Assembly (NCBI RefSeq): GCF_048569485.1
Contig: NC_134354.1
Span: 508,954,869 to 509,018,868, forward strand
Length of the DNA stretch: 64,000 nt
Direction: 5' to 3'
From: Anomaloglossus baeobatrachus
Taxonomy: Eukaryota; Chordata; Amphibia; Anura; Aromobatidae
Within the stretch, counting starts at the first letter, position 1. Each line of letters opens with the position of its first letter. The translations under genes were made by a program, and so were the position numbers. The notes beneath the pieces are model-generated. The model was not told the DNA's origin and ran no database searches. It saw nothing but the letters and a program-made list of their open reading frames with translations. This document shows, one piece after another, positions 1 through 10,546 of this stretch.

Positions 1-861
1 CAACAAATATGAATCTCTCCACAAGGCAGTGTATCTGCAGGTGGTACATTGAAGTCTTTGGTTGGGTAATATGCAATGCTTTACACAGTTCTCTGACGAC
101 TTTGAGAATAAAGGGGGGTCCCTTAGTCCGTTAAGATCTCCTTTGGCAGTCCACTTAGAAAGAAGATGTGGACCAACTCCCGGGCTATATTCTTAGCAGA
201 AGAATTTCTCAATGGTACTGCCTCTGTGTACCAAGTTGCATAGTACAGAACCACAAACATGTACTGATGCCCACCAGGTGACTCACTTGGTCACTTGGTC
301 AGACCCACCAGGTGACTAGGTGACATTAGTAATATTGTAATATGGGACCTCTATAACTGGTAATCACACCAGAGGACTTCAAAAGTAGTGCAGTTAGCTA
401 GCAGGTGGGACAGGATCTACAGTACTTTTAAATCTCTTGGTGACATCCACACCAGTAGAACCACGGAAAGATGTGCTTATGGGATTTATCTATTCCCAGA
501 TGACCACCTAAGACATGAGAATGGGCCATGTTTAAGACTCTTCACCTATAGGGCCCTTCTGCCAACAGTTCGATTACCTCACCTCTCAGTTGGGTAACCC
601 AATATAGTAATTCCCAATTTACTACAAAGTAGGGAAACATGCTGTCAGACGCCGACTCCTAGGCAACCCTATTTTTAATCATCACATTTTCAAATGCCGT
701 CTTTAGCATCAGGTCAATCATTTCAGCAGTCCCAAGGTTCCCCCTAGAAACCACCAGCTCTGGGATGTTAGAATCATTGGACCCTCCTTCTCATCGCCAA
801 CCAACACACACAGGGGGAATATATCTACCTCTGACTGCAATGAAGTCTCATTATGTGCTAA
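1..861. other. No gene recognised
   Basis: This stretch shows no convincing coding region on either strand; the open frames are short and unlike known proteins. Around 271-325 a short motif (ccaccaggtgact) occurs twice close together. The right end runs into the first MITE. Confidence 0.5.
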
Positions 862-1431
862 AGGCCACGTTACACGCAATGACGGATCTAACGATATATC
901 GCCTGGGTCACGGATTCCGTGACGCACATCCGGCATCGTTAGCGACGTCGTTGCGTGTGACAGCAAGGAACGACCGTTAGCGATGGAAAATACTCACCTT
1001 ATCGTCCATCGTTGACATGTCGCTCCTTTTTAAAAAATCATTGATTGTTGAGCACACAGGTTGTTGTGTGCTGCCTCGGGATCAACAATCGCTACGTGTG
1101 ACACCTCGGGAACGACGAACTGCAGCTTACCTGCGGCCGCCTTCAATGTGGAAGGAAGGAGATGGGCGGGATGTTACGTCCCGCTCATCTTTGCCCCTTT
1201 GCTTCTATTGGGAGGCCGCTTAGTGACGCCACTGTGACGCCGCACAAACCGCCCATTTAGAAAGGAGGCGGTTCACTGGCAACAGTGACATCGCTAGGCA
1301 GGTAAGTATGTGTGACGGCTCCAAACGATTTTGTGCGCAATGGGCAGCAATTTGCCTGTGACGCACAAACGACGGGGCGGGTGCTTTCACCAGCGATATT
1401 GCCAGCGATATCGCTGCGTGTAACACCCCCT
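862..1431. mobile_element. Palindromic Harbinger-like MITE, copy 1
   Basis: A non-coding element with terminal inverted repeats (aggccacgttacacgc at the left, its near complement at the right) flanked by TAA and TTA. Its interior carries the GC-rich, CpG-rich blocks (cgtcacgggca-like, cacacaacgacg-like) that recur in six other copies in this window. The three-base T/A target fits PIF/Harbinger, but with no transposase present the superfamily is an inference. Confidence 0.7.
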
Positions 1432-1648
1432 TTATTGTCCTTTATCTGACACACTAGGTACCACCCCCTTTTTCCACAAATCCTAAAATAAGGTAAAGTC
1501 CCGCCCTATTATCACTTGGTGCAACAGGTCTTTCAACACTCCGTCCTCATGAGACTGACAACACAGTTTATTTTTATGGTCACAGTGGCAACAGGGTGTT
1601 CACCTCACCAAGTTTTACTTTTCTTGTACTTTACCAGTAGTCACCTAA

Positions 1649-2209
1649 AGCCTGCTTGACACCTTGCAATTAAGCATACGATATCGTATGCGATCGTACC
1701 CGCCCCCATCGTATGTGCGGCACGTTCAATTTGTTGAACGTGTCGCACAAACGAATAACCCCCCGTCACATGTACTTACCCGTCCATACGACCTCGATGT
1801 GGGCGGTGAAAATCCACTTCCTGGAATGGGAGGGACGTTCGGCGTCACATCGACGTCACGCGGCAGCCGGCCAATAGAAGTGGAGGGGCGGAGATGAGCG
1901 GGACGTAAACATCCCGCCTACCTACTTCCTTCCACATTGCCAGCGGGAGCCGCAGGACGTAGGTAAGATCTGTTCATCGTTTCCGGGGTGTCACACACTG
2001 CGATGTGTGCTACCCCAGGTACGATGAACAATCTGACGTTCAATTTTTAGGAAATGAACGACGTGCATGCGATGAACGTTTTACCGTTCAATCGTAATCG
2101 CACGTAGCTGTTACATGCTACAATGTAACTTATGATTCCGGGTGTGCGTCACTTACGACGTGACCCCGCCGACACATCATAAGATATATTGTAGCGTGTA
2201 AAGCGCCCT
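1649..2209. mobile_element. Palindromic Harbinger-like MITE, copy 2
   Basis: Second copy of the same MITE family, about 560 bp, with left end agcctgcttgacacc and right end gtgtaaagcgccct. It contains the central inverted block built around a CpG-rich palindrome. Target bases are TAA on the left and TTG on the right, so the duplication is imperfect. Confidence 0.6.
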
Positions 2210-3579
2210 TTGCAATGTATATACAGCCAGCAACCTCTATATTATTTATACAGTTGAAACCAGAAGTTTCCATACATCTAAAAAGACACATATGCATGTT
2301 TTTCTCAGTATCTGACATGAAAATCAGAATAAACCTTTCCCGTTTTAGGTTAATTAGGATTATTAAATATTTATATTTGAGAAATTCCAGAATATTGAAA
2401 GAGATAGAATGTTTTAAGGCATTTTTATTACTTTCTGCAAAGTCAAAAGCTTGCATAAATTTCATTAGTATTTGGTACCATTGCACTTAAACTGTATGAC
2501 TTTGGTCAAAGGTTTTGGATATCCTTCCACAAGCTTCTCACAATAGTTGATAGGACAAAACTGGTGTAACTGAGTTATGTGTGTAGGTCGTCTCCCTCGC
2601 ACCTGAACTTTTAGCTTTCTCCATACATTTTCAAAAGCATTGAGATCAGGGTTTTATGATGGCCACTCCAAAACATTGAATTTTCTATCTTTAAGCCACT
2701 TTGTAAGCAGTTTGGCAGTATGCTTCTGGTCATTGTCAATTTGGAAGACCCAATTCCGCCCAAGCTTTAAGTTCCTGGCTGATGTCTTGAGATGTTGCTT
2801 CAGTATTGCCACATAATGTTCTTTCCTCATGATGCCATCTATTTTTTAAAGAACACCAGTCCCTACTGTAGCAAAACAACCTCGCAACATGATGCTGCCA
2901 CCCCCGTGTTTCACAGTTCGGTTGGTGCTCTTAGGCTTCAAAGGTCCTACCTTTTTCCTCTAAATGTAAAGATGGTCAATTTTAGTTTCGTCAAACCACA
3001 GGACATTTTTCTGTCCAAAAATTATGTTTTTTTGTTCCTGTGTGCATCTGCAAACATTAATCTGGTTTTATATGTTTCTTCTGGAATAATGGCTACTTCC
3101 TGGCAGAATGGCCTTTCAGCCCATGTAGATACAGTACTGTACTCGTTTCACTGTGGATAATGACATAATCGTACCAGTTTCCACCAGAATCTCCACAAAG
3201 TCTTTTGTTCTTAGGTTGATATGCACGTCTGCCCAAAGCACATTCATCTCTGGTACACAGAACCTGTCTCCTTTCTGAGTAGTATGATAGCTGGACATTC
3301 CCATCTTGTTTGTACATGAATAAAATTGTTTATACAAATGAATGAGGCACCTTCAGGCATCCGGGAATTTCATCCAATTCCACAATTCTCTTCCTGATTT
3401 CTTTTGACTTTCTTATGATGCTACACAAACAAGCAGTGTGTTTCAGGTGTGCGTAAAAATACATCCACAGGTGTGTCTATAAGTAACTCAGATGTTGCTA
3501 ATAAACCTATTAGAATCTTCCAAAGACGTGACATCATCATATGGGCTGTCCCATATTGTTTAAAGGCATAGTACTCTTA

Positions 3580-4127
3580 AGGCCGCTTTACACTCAATGA
3601 CAATCGCTAATGAGATGTCGTTGGGGCCACGGAATTCGTGACGCATATCCGGCCTCGTTAGCGACGTCGTTGCGTATGAAACGTACGAACAATCACTAAC
3701 GATCAAAAATACTCATCTTATCGTTGATCGTTGATCTAATCCCAAATATCGATGATGGTGCTGAATGCAGGTTGTTCGTCATTCCTGAAGCAGCACACTT
3801 CGCTATGTGTGACACCCCAGGAACGAGGAACAACACCGTACTTGCGTCCTCCGGCAATGAAGTGGGCGTCACTTTCTTTCGTCTGCTCTCCGCCCCTCAG
3901 CTTCTATTGGATGGCTGCCGTATGACGTCACTGTGACGCCGCATGAACCGCCCCCTTAGAAAGGAGGCGGTTCGCCGGCCGCAGTGACGTTGCTAGGCAG
4001 GTATGTGTGATGGGGACTAATGATATTATGCGCCACGGGAAGCGATTTGGCCATGACGCACAAACGACGGGGACGGGTACGATCGGCAGCGACATTGCTA
4101 GCGATGTCGCTGCGTGTAAAGTGCCAT
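3580..4127. mobile_element. Palindromic Harbinger-like MITE, copy 3, nested in Tc1-A
   Basis: The ends are aggccgctttacac and its near inverted copy, and both flanks read TTA. Removing the MITE and one TTA would join Tc1 sequence on both sides, so it landed in the Tc1 element after that element arrived. Confidence 0.75.
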
Positions 4128-4332
4128 TTAGTGTATGTAAACTTTTGACTTTGTTGAAAGTAATAAAAATGCCTTAAAACATTCTCTCTCTCTCATTATT
4201 CTGGCATTTGGCAAACATAAATAATCTTGGTATTTCAAAGTGACTTAAAACGGGAAAGGTTTATTCTGATTTCATGTCAGGTGGTGAGAAAGACTTGCAT
4301 ACGTGTCTTTTTAAATAGTGTATGTAAACTAT

Positions 4333-5310
4333 ATAGAAATATATAGCCAGTTTACAAAAATAAAAAGCTATATTCACCTTTCCTGCCATGCTGGCCCACT
4401 GGGTATGGTTATTTCCTTTATCCAGTCACTAGGGAAGTCCCTTCCAAGGCATCTTCAGCACTTCTGGCACTGATTAGGCCCCATAACATTTCTTTACTAG
4501 GTATCTGATAACATAATGACGTAACAATATCTTTAAAGAGTCCCCACCAATAACCAGACAAAAAAAATATTATATCCTCCTAGCCACTCTTTGGTCCGGT
4601 CATTTTCTTCTGTCTAATCACCAGCAATGTCTTTTTAAAGGTATCTTTGCTTGATATCATGATGACATGAGTCTTAAGGGGGATTTACACGCTGCAACAT
4701 CGCTACCGATATATCGTCGGTTTCACGTCATTAGTGACGCACATCCGGCGCCGGTAGCGACATCGCAGCGTGTAACACCAATGAGCGACGATCAACGAGC
4801 GCAAAAACATGAAAAATCGTTGCTCATGTCGTTCATTTCCTTAATATCGTTGCTGCCACAGGTACGTTGTTGTTCGTCGTTCCTGCGGCACCACACATCA
4901 CTATGTGTGACACCGCAGGAACAACGAACATCTCCTTACATGTGTCCACCGGCAATGTGGAAGGAGGTGGGCGGGATGTTCCTGCCTCTCATCTCCGCCC
5001 CTCCGCTTCTATTGGCCAGCCGCTTAGTGACGCTGCAGTAGCGATAATGCTCGCTACGGCAGAGAGCGCCAAATGTCGCACATACGACGGGGGCGGGTGC
5101 TATCGCGCTCGACATCGCTAGCAAACGCAGCGTGTAAAGCCCCCTTTAGTCAGCTCCAATAGATAAGGTGCTTTTGTAGGGACCACACCTATGACCGTAA
5201 TAGATAATAATAAAAACAGCTTTGATTCCCACCAAATAAATTCAATGTGTCTCAAATTTCATAAATTTCATGGTTAAATTAAAATTTCAGCAGATTCGAT
5301 CATCCTTTAA
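4333..5310 (+). repeat. Composite repeat, copy 1 (with MITE inside)
   Basis: About 980 bp that recurs in inverted orientation at 14,531-15,522, on the other side of TLR8. Both copies hold a Harbinger-like MITE at the same internal site, so the unit multiplied as a composite. This copy is bounded by two identical 40-bp direct repeats (4,293-4,332 and 5,311-5,350) made of Tc1-A end sequence. No coding capacity is seen. Confidence 0.7.
4677..5145. mobile_element. Palindromic Harbinger-like MITE, copy 4, in composite repeat
   Basis: The terminal repeats agggggatttacacgc and agggggctttacacgc (inverted) are flanked by TTA on both sides. The internal palindrome around 4,880-4,930 repeats a tgttcgtcgttcctg block on both strands. 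Confidence 0.8.
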
Positions 5311-5350
5311 ACTTGCATACGTGTCTTTTTAAATAGTGTATGTAAACTAT

Positions 5351-5351
5351 G

Positions 5352-5388
<37 letters not shown>

Positions 5389-5404
5389 CATATACACACA
5401 CACA
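5351..5404. repeat. TA/CA microsatellite
   Basis: Simple (TA)n followed by a short (CA)n tract, directly after the Tc1-A end. Confidence 0.9.
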
Positions 5405-5530
5405 CAGCCATCAGCTTGTATCCTTTAGATTATATATACATTGTCAGGTTAACAATGTTTTGAACTTTTGATTTTCAGGCTCCATGTCTCAGACAGAACG
5501 AAGCACAATTAATAGTTTAGAGGAGTTTAA

Positions 5531-5891
5531 GGCTATGTGCGCACGTTGCGTAAATATATGCAGTTACGCTGCGCTTTGTAGCGCAGCGTAACTGCATGCG
5601 TCTTGCGTCCCCTGCACAGTCTATGGAGATTGTGCATGGGCCGTGCGCATGTGGCGTTTAAGAGCGCAGCACTTCGGCTACTGCCGAAGCGCTGCGTAAA
5701 AAGAAGTGACATGTCACTTCTTTCCTGCGCTTTGCCGGCAGCTCCTGCTCTGTCTATGGGAGGAGCTGCAGGCAGAGCGCATGGAATCGGCTTTCACTAT
5801 GGACATTTCTGCAGCGATTTAAAGCGCACATGTGCTTTTTAGATCGCTGCAGAAATTTCTGCAGTGACTTACGCAACGTGCGCACATAGCC
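5531..5891. mobile_element. Palindromic MITE of a second family, 361 bp
   Basis: Near-perfect inverted ends (ggctatgtgcgcacgttgcg and its complement) are flanked by TAA on both sides. The interior is also strongly palindromic, with complementary blocks around the aagcgctgcg and ctgcagcgat motifs. It has no coding content. A TWA-type target duplication suggests Harbinger-like mobilisation. Confidence 0.8.
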
Positions 5892-5904
5892 TAAAACTGT
5901 TAGA

Positions 5905-6475
5905 CCAATTGAATCCTCTAAGAAAAAAAATACCTTTATTAATACAATCCTAAAATACTTTTATTAATTAATACTAAAATCAGCCATAAACATTCAAACA
6001 GACAGAACACAACATATACCAAAAGACAAAAATACAAAGTGCTTGTGCCCAGTGGACACACTGTTACCTAAATATAACACAGCAAGATGATAAGGGGTCC
6101 AATGTTACAAGGGTAAATAATGTACACACAAAAAAATTGGGGTCTGAGATAATTGTGCTCTGTCTGTACTCTACCTAACTGCGGAGATAATCACCTTAAC
6201 TTTTTTGGGTGCCCCTGATCCACGGAGGCTTACCATAAATGACCCTATCTTCCTATAATAAGGTACCCACTACAATGCAAAACATGCTCAATAGGTGATC
6301 ACAAATAACAACTAGTGTGCATGAATAAAAACATACAAAAATCAAACAGTCGTCCCTTATAATATTACAAGGGCCTCTAGAAAACACTAGATGTCACCAG
6401 TCTCACTATATGCGGATAAATCCTAGTTATCAAAAAGACTTATACCCGCATAACTAATATACAAGATATACAATA
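5905..6475. other. Probable Penelope-like remnant, left part
   Basis: A-rich non-coding sequence with no gene. With 8,058-8,700 it brackets the Tc1-B insertion and may be one older retroelement on the minus strand. The Penelope-like label rests on the hammerhead-like core in the right part and is weak here. Confidence 0.3.
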
Positions 6476-8055
6476 CAGTTCAAAAGTTTAGGGTGACTTA
6501 GATATTTCCTTATTTTTGAAAGGAAAGCACATTTTTTTCAATGAAACTAACATTAATTTAAACAGAAATATACTCAATACATTGTTAATGTGGTAAATCA
6601 CTATTCTAGCTTCACCATCTATTTTTTAATGCAATATCTACATAGGTGTATAGAGGCCCATTTCCAACAACCACCACTCCAGTGTTCTAATGGTACATTA
6701 TGTTTGCTAACTGTGTTAGAAGTCTAAAGGATGTTTAGAAATCCCTTGAAAAACCTTGTGCAAGTATGTTAGCACAGCTGAAAACAGTTTTGCTGGTTAG
6801 AGAAGCTATAAAACTGACCTTCCTTTGAGTTAGTTGATAATCTGGAGCATTACATTTGTTGGTTTCATTAAACTCTCAAAATGGCCAGAAAGAGAGAACT
6901 TTCATGTGAAACTCGACAGTCTATTCTTGTTCTTAGAAATGAAGGATATTCCATGTGAGAAATTGCCAAGAAACTGAAGATTTCCTACAACGTTGTGTAC
7001 TACTCCTTTCAGAGGAGAGCACAGACAGACTCTAACCAGAGTAGAAAGAGAAGTGAGAGACCCCGCTGCACAACTGAGCAACAAGACGAGTACATTAGAG
7101 CCTCTAGTTTGAGAAAGCAATGCCTCACAGGTCCTCATCTGGCAACTTCATTAAATAGTACCCTCAAAATGCCAGTGTCAATGTCTACAGTGAAGAAGTG
7201 ACTCCGGGATGGTGGTCTTCATGGCAGAGTGGCAAAGAAAAAGCCATATCTGAGACTGGCTAATAAAAGGAAAAGATTAATATGGGCAAAAGAACACAGA
7301 CATTGGACAGAGGAAGATTGGAGAAAAGTGTTATAGACAGACGAATCGAAGTTTAAGGTGTTTGGATCACACAGAAGAACATTTGTGAGATGCAGAACAA
7401 CTGAAAAGATGCTGGAAGAGTGCCTGACGCTATCTGTCAAGCATGCTGGAGGCAATGTGATGGTCTGGGGTTGCGTTGGTGCTGGTAAAGTGGACGATTT
7501 GTACAAGCTAAAAGGCTATCACTCCATTTTGCAATGCCATGCCATACCCTGTGGACAGCGCTTGATTGGAGCAAAATTAATCCTACAACAGGACAATGAC
7601 CCATAGCACACCTCCAAATTATGCATGAACTATTTAGGGAAGAAGCAGGCAGCTGGTATTCTATCTGTAATGGAGTGGCCAGCCCAGTCACCAGATCTCC
7701 ACTCTATTGAGCTGTTGTGGGAGCAGCGTGGCCGTATGGTATGCAAAAAGTGCACATCAAGTCAATCCAACTTGTGGGAGGGACTTCTGGAAGCATGGGG
7801 AGAAATATCTCCAGATTACCTCAGCAAATTAACAGCTAGAATGCCAAAGGTCTGCAAAGCTGTAATTGTTGCAAAGGGAGCATTCTTTTTGAAGTTTGAA
7901 GGAGAAAATTATGATTTCAAAGAAAATCATTATTTCTAACCTATTAAATGTCTGGACTACATTTTCTATTCATTATGCAACTCATTTGATAAATAGAAGT
8001 ATGATTTTTCATGGAAAAGACAACATTGTCTGGGTGACCCTAAACTTTTGAACTG
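6476..8055 (+). mobile_element. Tc1/mariner element Tc1-B, both ends present
   Basis: A 1,580-bp element with inverted ends cagttcaaaagtttagggt, flanked on both sides by the TA target expected for Tc1/mariner. A single transposase reading frame lies inside (6,881-7,939). The length and layout are those of a full Tc1 element. It inserted into older repeat sequence. Confidence 0.92.
6881..7939 (+). pseudogene. Tc1-family transposase, four stop codons
   Basis: One continuous frame of about 352 codons from ATG at 6,881 encodes a Tc1 transposase, a cut-and-paste DDE integrase acting on its own inverted ends in the nucleus. The N-terminal part is the paired helix-turn-helix DNA-binding region (starts MARKRELSCETRQ). 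The catalytic triad is readable: TDESKF at about 7,337, QQDNDP at about 7,589 and the SPDLHSIELLW block at about 7,688. Four in-frame stops interrupt it (6,956, 7,199, 7,334 and 7,604) and no frameshift is needed to read it through, so it is a fairly recent inactive copy. The first stop lies before the DNA-binding domain ends, so no functional protein is expected. Confidence 0.9.
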
Positions 8056-8057
8056 TA

Positions 8058-8700
8058 GTGTATATAGTTAGGCCAAGCTGAGAGTTGATTTAGCATTACT
8101 GATCCTCTCAGCCATTCCAACGCGTTTCACCCCCTCCTAACTTTTAACATGGTTTCATCAGAGGATATTTTCAGTAGTGAACACAAACCACATATAATGT
8201 GGTAAGCGTAAGTTGAACTGTTGATAGCACTATTGTGCATGCAAACGTCTACAAATGCCCTGAGTTTAGACTACTGGTATAGAGCAGAACTCAGCAACCA
8301 TACTTGATATGCATGCAGAGGTCCAGATTGGGTTAACTACCCTGAATAATAATAATAGGTGGCGCTAGAGTTTGTCTCCTTTCTTGGAGAGACAATTTGA
8401 ATACTACCCTGAATAAAAAATCCAGACAAACAAGCACACACGTAATGTATCTCTTGAGGTACAATAGTCAAATGCAACACTGAGGCATCAAGGTAGTATG
8501 AGAAACCTCGCTTCTATGCCAATGCCTAGGAAGAGCTCGACCTGTGCAAAGCACTTAATACTGTGCCCAGAGTGATTATACACTCAGAAACAGGAACATA
8601 AGGCTGGAACATAAGGCTGATCAGCACGCAATGTGTGGCAATAGCTTAAGCGCCGTGTTGCCAGAGGGTAACATACTTCTTAACCTATCTCACCATCCAC
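8058..8700. other. Probable Penelope-like remnant, right part
   Basis: Non-coding sequence following Tc1-B. It contains a hammerhead-like core on the minus strand (8,124-8,161) and a ggtggcgctagagtttgtct stretch with a short inverted partner. I could not find ends or a coding region. Assignment to a Penelope-like terminal repeat is an inference from the hammerhead-like core only. Confidence 0.3.
8124..8161 (-). other. Hammerhead-ribozyme-like core
   Basis: On the minus strand a CTGATGA box (8,155-8,161) is followed by a 26-base potential stem II and then GAAAC (8,124-8,128). Both conserved boxes match the type I hammerhead core, which Penelope-like elements are known to carry in their terminal repeats. 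Stem II pairs poorly at its base and I did not identify stem I or the cleavage site, so activity is doubtful. Confidence 0.35.
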
Positions 8701-8945
8701 TACAACTTTGAGCATAAGGCTACCTTCATTTTATAGACAATAATTTTGGCTATCTCATACACAACATTTAAATTGCAACTATTTAGCTTATGATTAGTTG
8801 TGCAGATTAATTTCATGTAACTGCATTGTTACTGTTTTGCTCCTAAAAATCTATTTGTGTTTGTCATGCTAGAATTGATAGACCTTTTTATTTGCAGACT
8901 TATTGACTCTGCTATTTTGCCTAGAAGTCCACCTCTTGGCTTTTG
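8701..8945. other. No gene recognised
   Basis: AT-rich sequence without a recognisable repeat or coding region. Confidence 0.4.
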
Positions 8946-9086
8946 AATGGATGGACTGACTTTATTTCATGTTGTTCTATCCGTAATAGTGCTCACATTA
9001 TGCAGTTTGGCAATTTTCTTGGCCGAGAGACCACTATCGATGAGCTGGATAGTGCTGTTTCTTTTTTCTTGGGAAATCTTCTTCAT
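8946..9086 (-). pseudogene. Tc1-like transposase, N-terminal fragment
   Basis: The minus strand from ATG at 9,086 reads MKKISQEKRNSTIQLIDSG and then a helix-turn-helix with the AKKIAKLHNVS motif, typical of the first paired-like DNA-binding helix bundle of Tc1 transposases. Only about 40 codons remain. The catalytic domain is absent, so this is a truncated relic of a third Tc1 lineage, distinct in sequence from Tc1-B. Confidence 0.7.
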
Positions 9087-9144
9087 GGCTGCTCTTTGAT
9101 TAGAACCAGTGACCTTTTGCTTGGGAATTAACCTAATAACACAC

Positions 9145-9451
9145 TGAGCCACAGTTCGTGCACAATAAAATATTAGCACAAATATAAGTGAAATAGATTA
9201 GATGCATTGTGCTGAAGTCTGTAAGTGATGCATAATTGCTGAGGGGAAAGCTGTAAGCGCAACGCACGTCAAGGTCTCTCCTTTGGCTGCTACACAGGTC
9301 TTATGCCTCTCTATTTTCATGCTTTACCTTATCTTTCTTGTATTGCTTTTCAATTATGCAGCACTTACAGACTTCAGCACAATGCATCCAATCTCCTGCA
9401 CTTCTATTTGTACTAATATTTCATTGTGCTCTAACTGTGGAACTGTGGCTC
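9145..9451. repeat. Fold-back repeat with ~100-bp arms
   Basis: The segment from about 9,145 to 9,245 recurs as its diverged inverted complement at about 9,350-9,451 (for example cagacttcagcacaatgca against its complement). A roughly 100-bp unpaired centre lies between. No coding region. It looks like a MITE or fold-back element of unknown superfamily. Confidence 0.65.
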
Positions 9452-10540
9452 CCTTGCCCCTAGTTGTACAGTACATATGGATCATCAATTTGGGGTTTCT
9501 CAGTTTTTGACCTACATGAATTGCTATGGGCCCCCTAATTCAAAGACTACTGAACTCCCCCCATCATTTTTCTCCCTTTACTCCCTGACAATTGCAGTAT
9601 CCTTTGACTACTTCAAAGTTTTTTTATGTACTGCAGCACCTTAAACACTGCAACAACAGTTATCTCTCTGCTTTATTGCTTTTTTGTCACCTAAATTTTT
9701 TCCAACCTATATCATGGAGAACTATACCCCTTGTCAACCTTTTTTTGCTCACCCTTTTTTCGTCCTCTTTTCCACAGTACATTCTCTCACTGATACTTGC
9801 AGGATTTGTTTCCCCAGTGTACTTATGGTGATGTGATTGGTATCTATAGATCAATAGCAACAGCCAATACTAACTGCTAATTACTTTTCTCATCTTCTGT
9901 ATATAGAGTGTATACAGAAATACCTTATTACACCAATATAGGCTGTAGCTGAATTTATAAATGAGATGCTCCTTTATGGTATTTGCCGTACCTGACATTG
10001 TCCCCTTTTTTAAAACATTTTTTATCTTGTTATTTTGTTCAGTAAAGATATTTAATTCTATCTACATTGAATATCACTCCTATATTCATACCGATTATAT
10101 GATTAAGAAAGGAGAACCCTTTATACATATGAGCTATCATACACCGATGGTAAAATAAGAAGCAACAAAACAAGCATTATATGGCTAAAAGAAAACGGTA
10201 AAACGTACCAAACTGATATTAATGCAACTTTATATTGTAAATGAACAGAAGGCGATGTATTAAAAAGTAATTAAATTACAAAACCTATGGGTGTCAGTGT
10301 AGCACTGTAGAAAATCATTGAATCATAAAAAGGGAAATGATGCAGAAATGTGTACAAGATATTCACTGACAGTAAAAAAGAAACAAACATTGAAGGCACT
10401 GTTACATTACTGCTCTGGTCATCTGGCTGACTACGAGTAAAAAAGTAAGTAAATACTTTATATAGACAATACATTATTTTGCTTTAAGTCACTTAGAATT
10501 TTATAAAGTTGATTTTGTTTTGTATGTTGTGCTTCTTTGC
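9452..10540. other. Region upstream of TLR8 coding exon, no gene seen
   Basis: AT-rich sequence with pyrimidine-rich tracts and no recognisable repeat. Because a splice acceptor sits at its right edge, it is probably intron of the TLR8 gene. The 5' non-coding exon and promoter could not be located. Confidence 0.45.
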
Positions 10541-10542
10541 AG
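10541..10542 (+). promoter_or_regulatory. Splice acceptor AG before the TLR8 coding exon
   Basis: A pyrimidine-rich tract (tgtgcttctttgcag) ends in AG four bases before the ATG at 10,547. Vertebrate TLR7/8 genes commonly keep nearly all their coding sequence in one 3' exon behind a 5' untranslated exon, so this is a credible exon boundary. It also argues against extending the open frame upstream through a TTG at 10,520. Confidence 0.7.
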
Positions 10543-10546
10543 CACA

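Larger units (their letters stand above)
2251..5350 (-). mobile_element. Decayed Tc1/mariner element (Tc1-A) with nested insertions
   Basis: The left end starts cagttgaaaccagaagttt after a TA dinucleotide, the hallmark of Sleeping-Beauty-like Tc1 ends. Two copies of an agtgtatgtaaact repeat on the right (about 4,131 and 4,317) suggest IR/DR ends. The minus strand between about 2,490 and 3,400 matches the familiar Tc1 transposase core in reverse, with many frameshifts and stops. A MITE lies inside it at 3,580-4,127, and a composite repeat splits its right end at 4,333-5,310. The outermost right terminus has dissolved into the TA repeat. Confidence 0.75.

Noticed and set aside
10520-10546. Upstream extension of the TLR8 frame from a TTG at 10,520
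   Set aside because: The added codons overlap a pyrimidine tract and splice acceptor, and TTG is not a usual vertebrate start. The ATG at 10,547 gives a proper signal peptide and a length matching TLR8.
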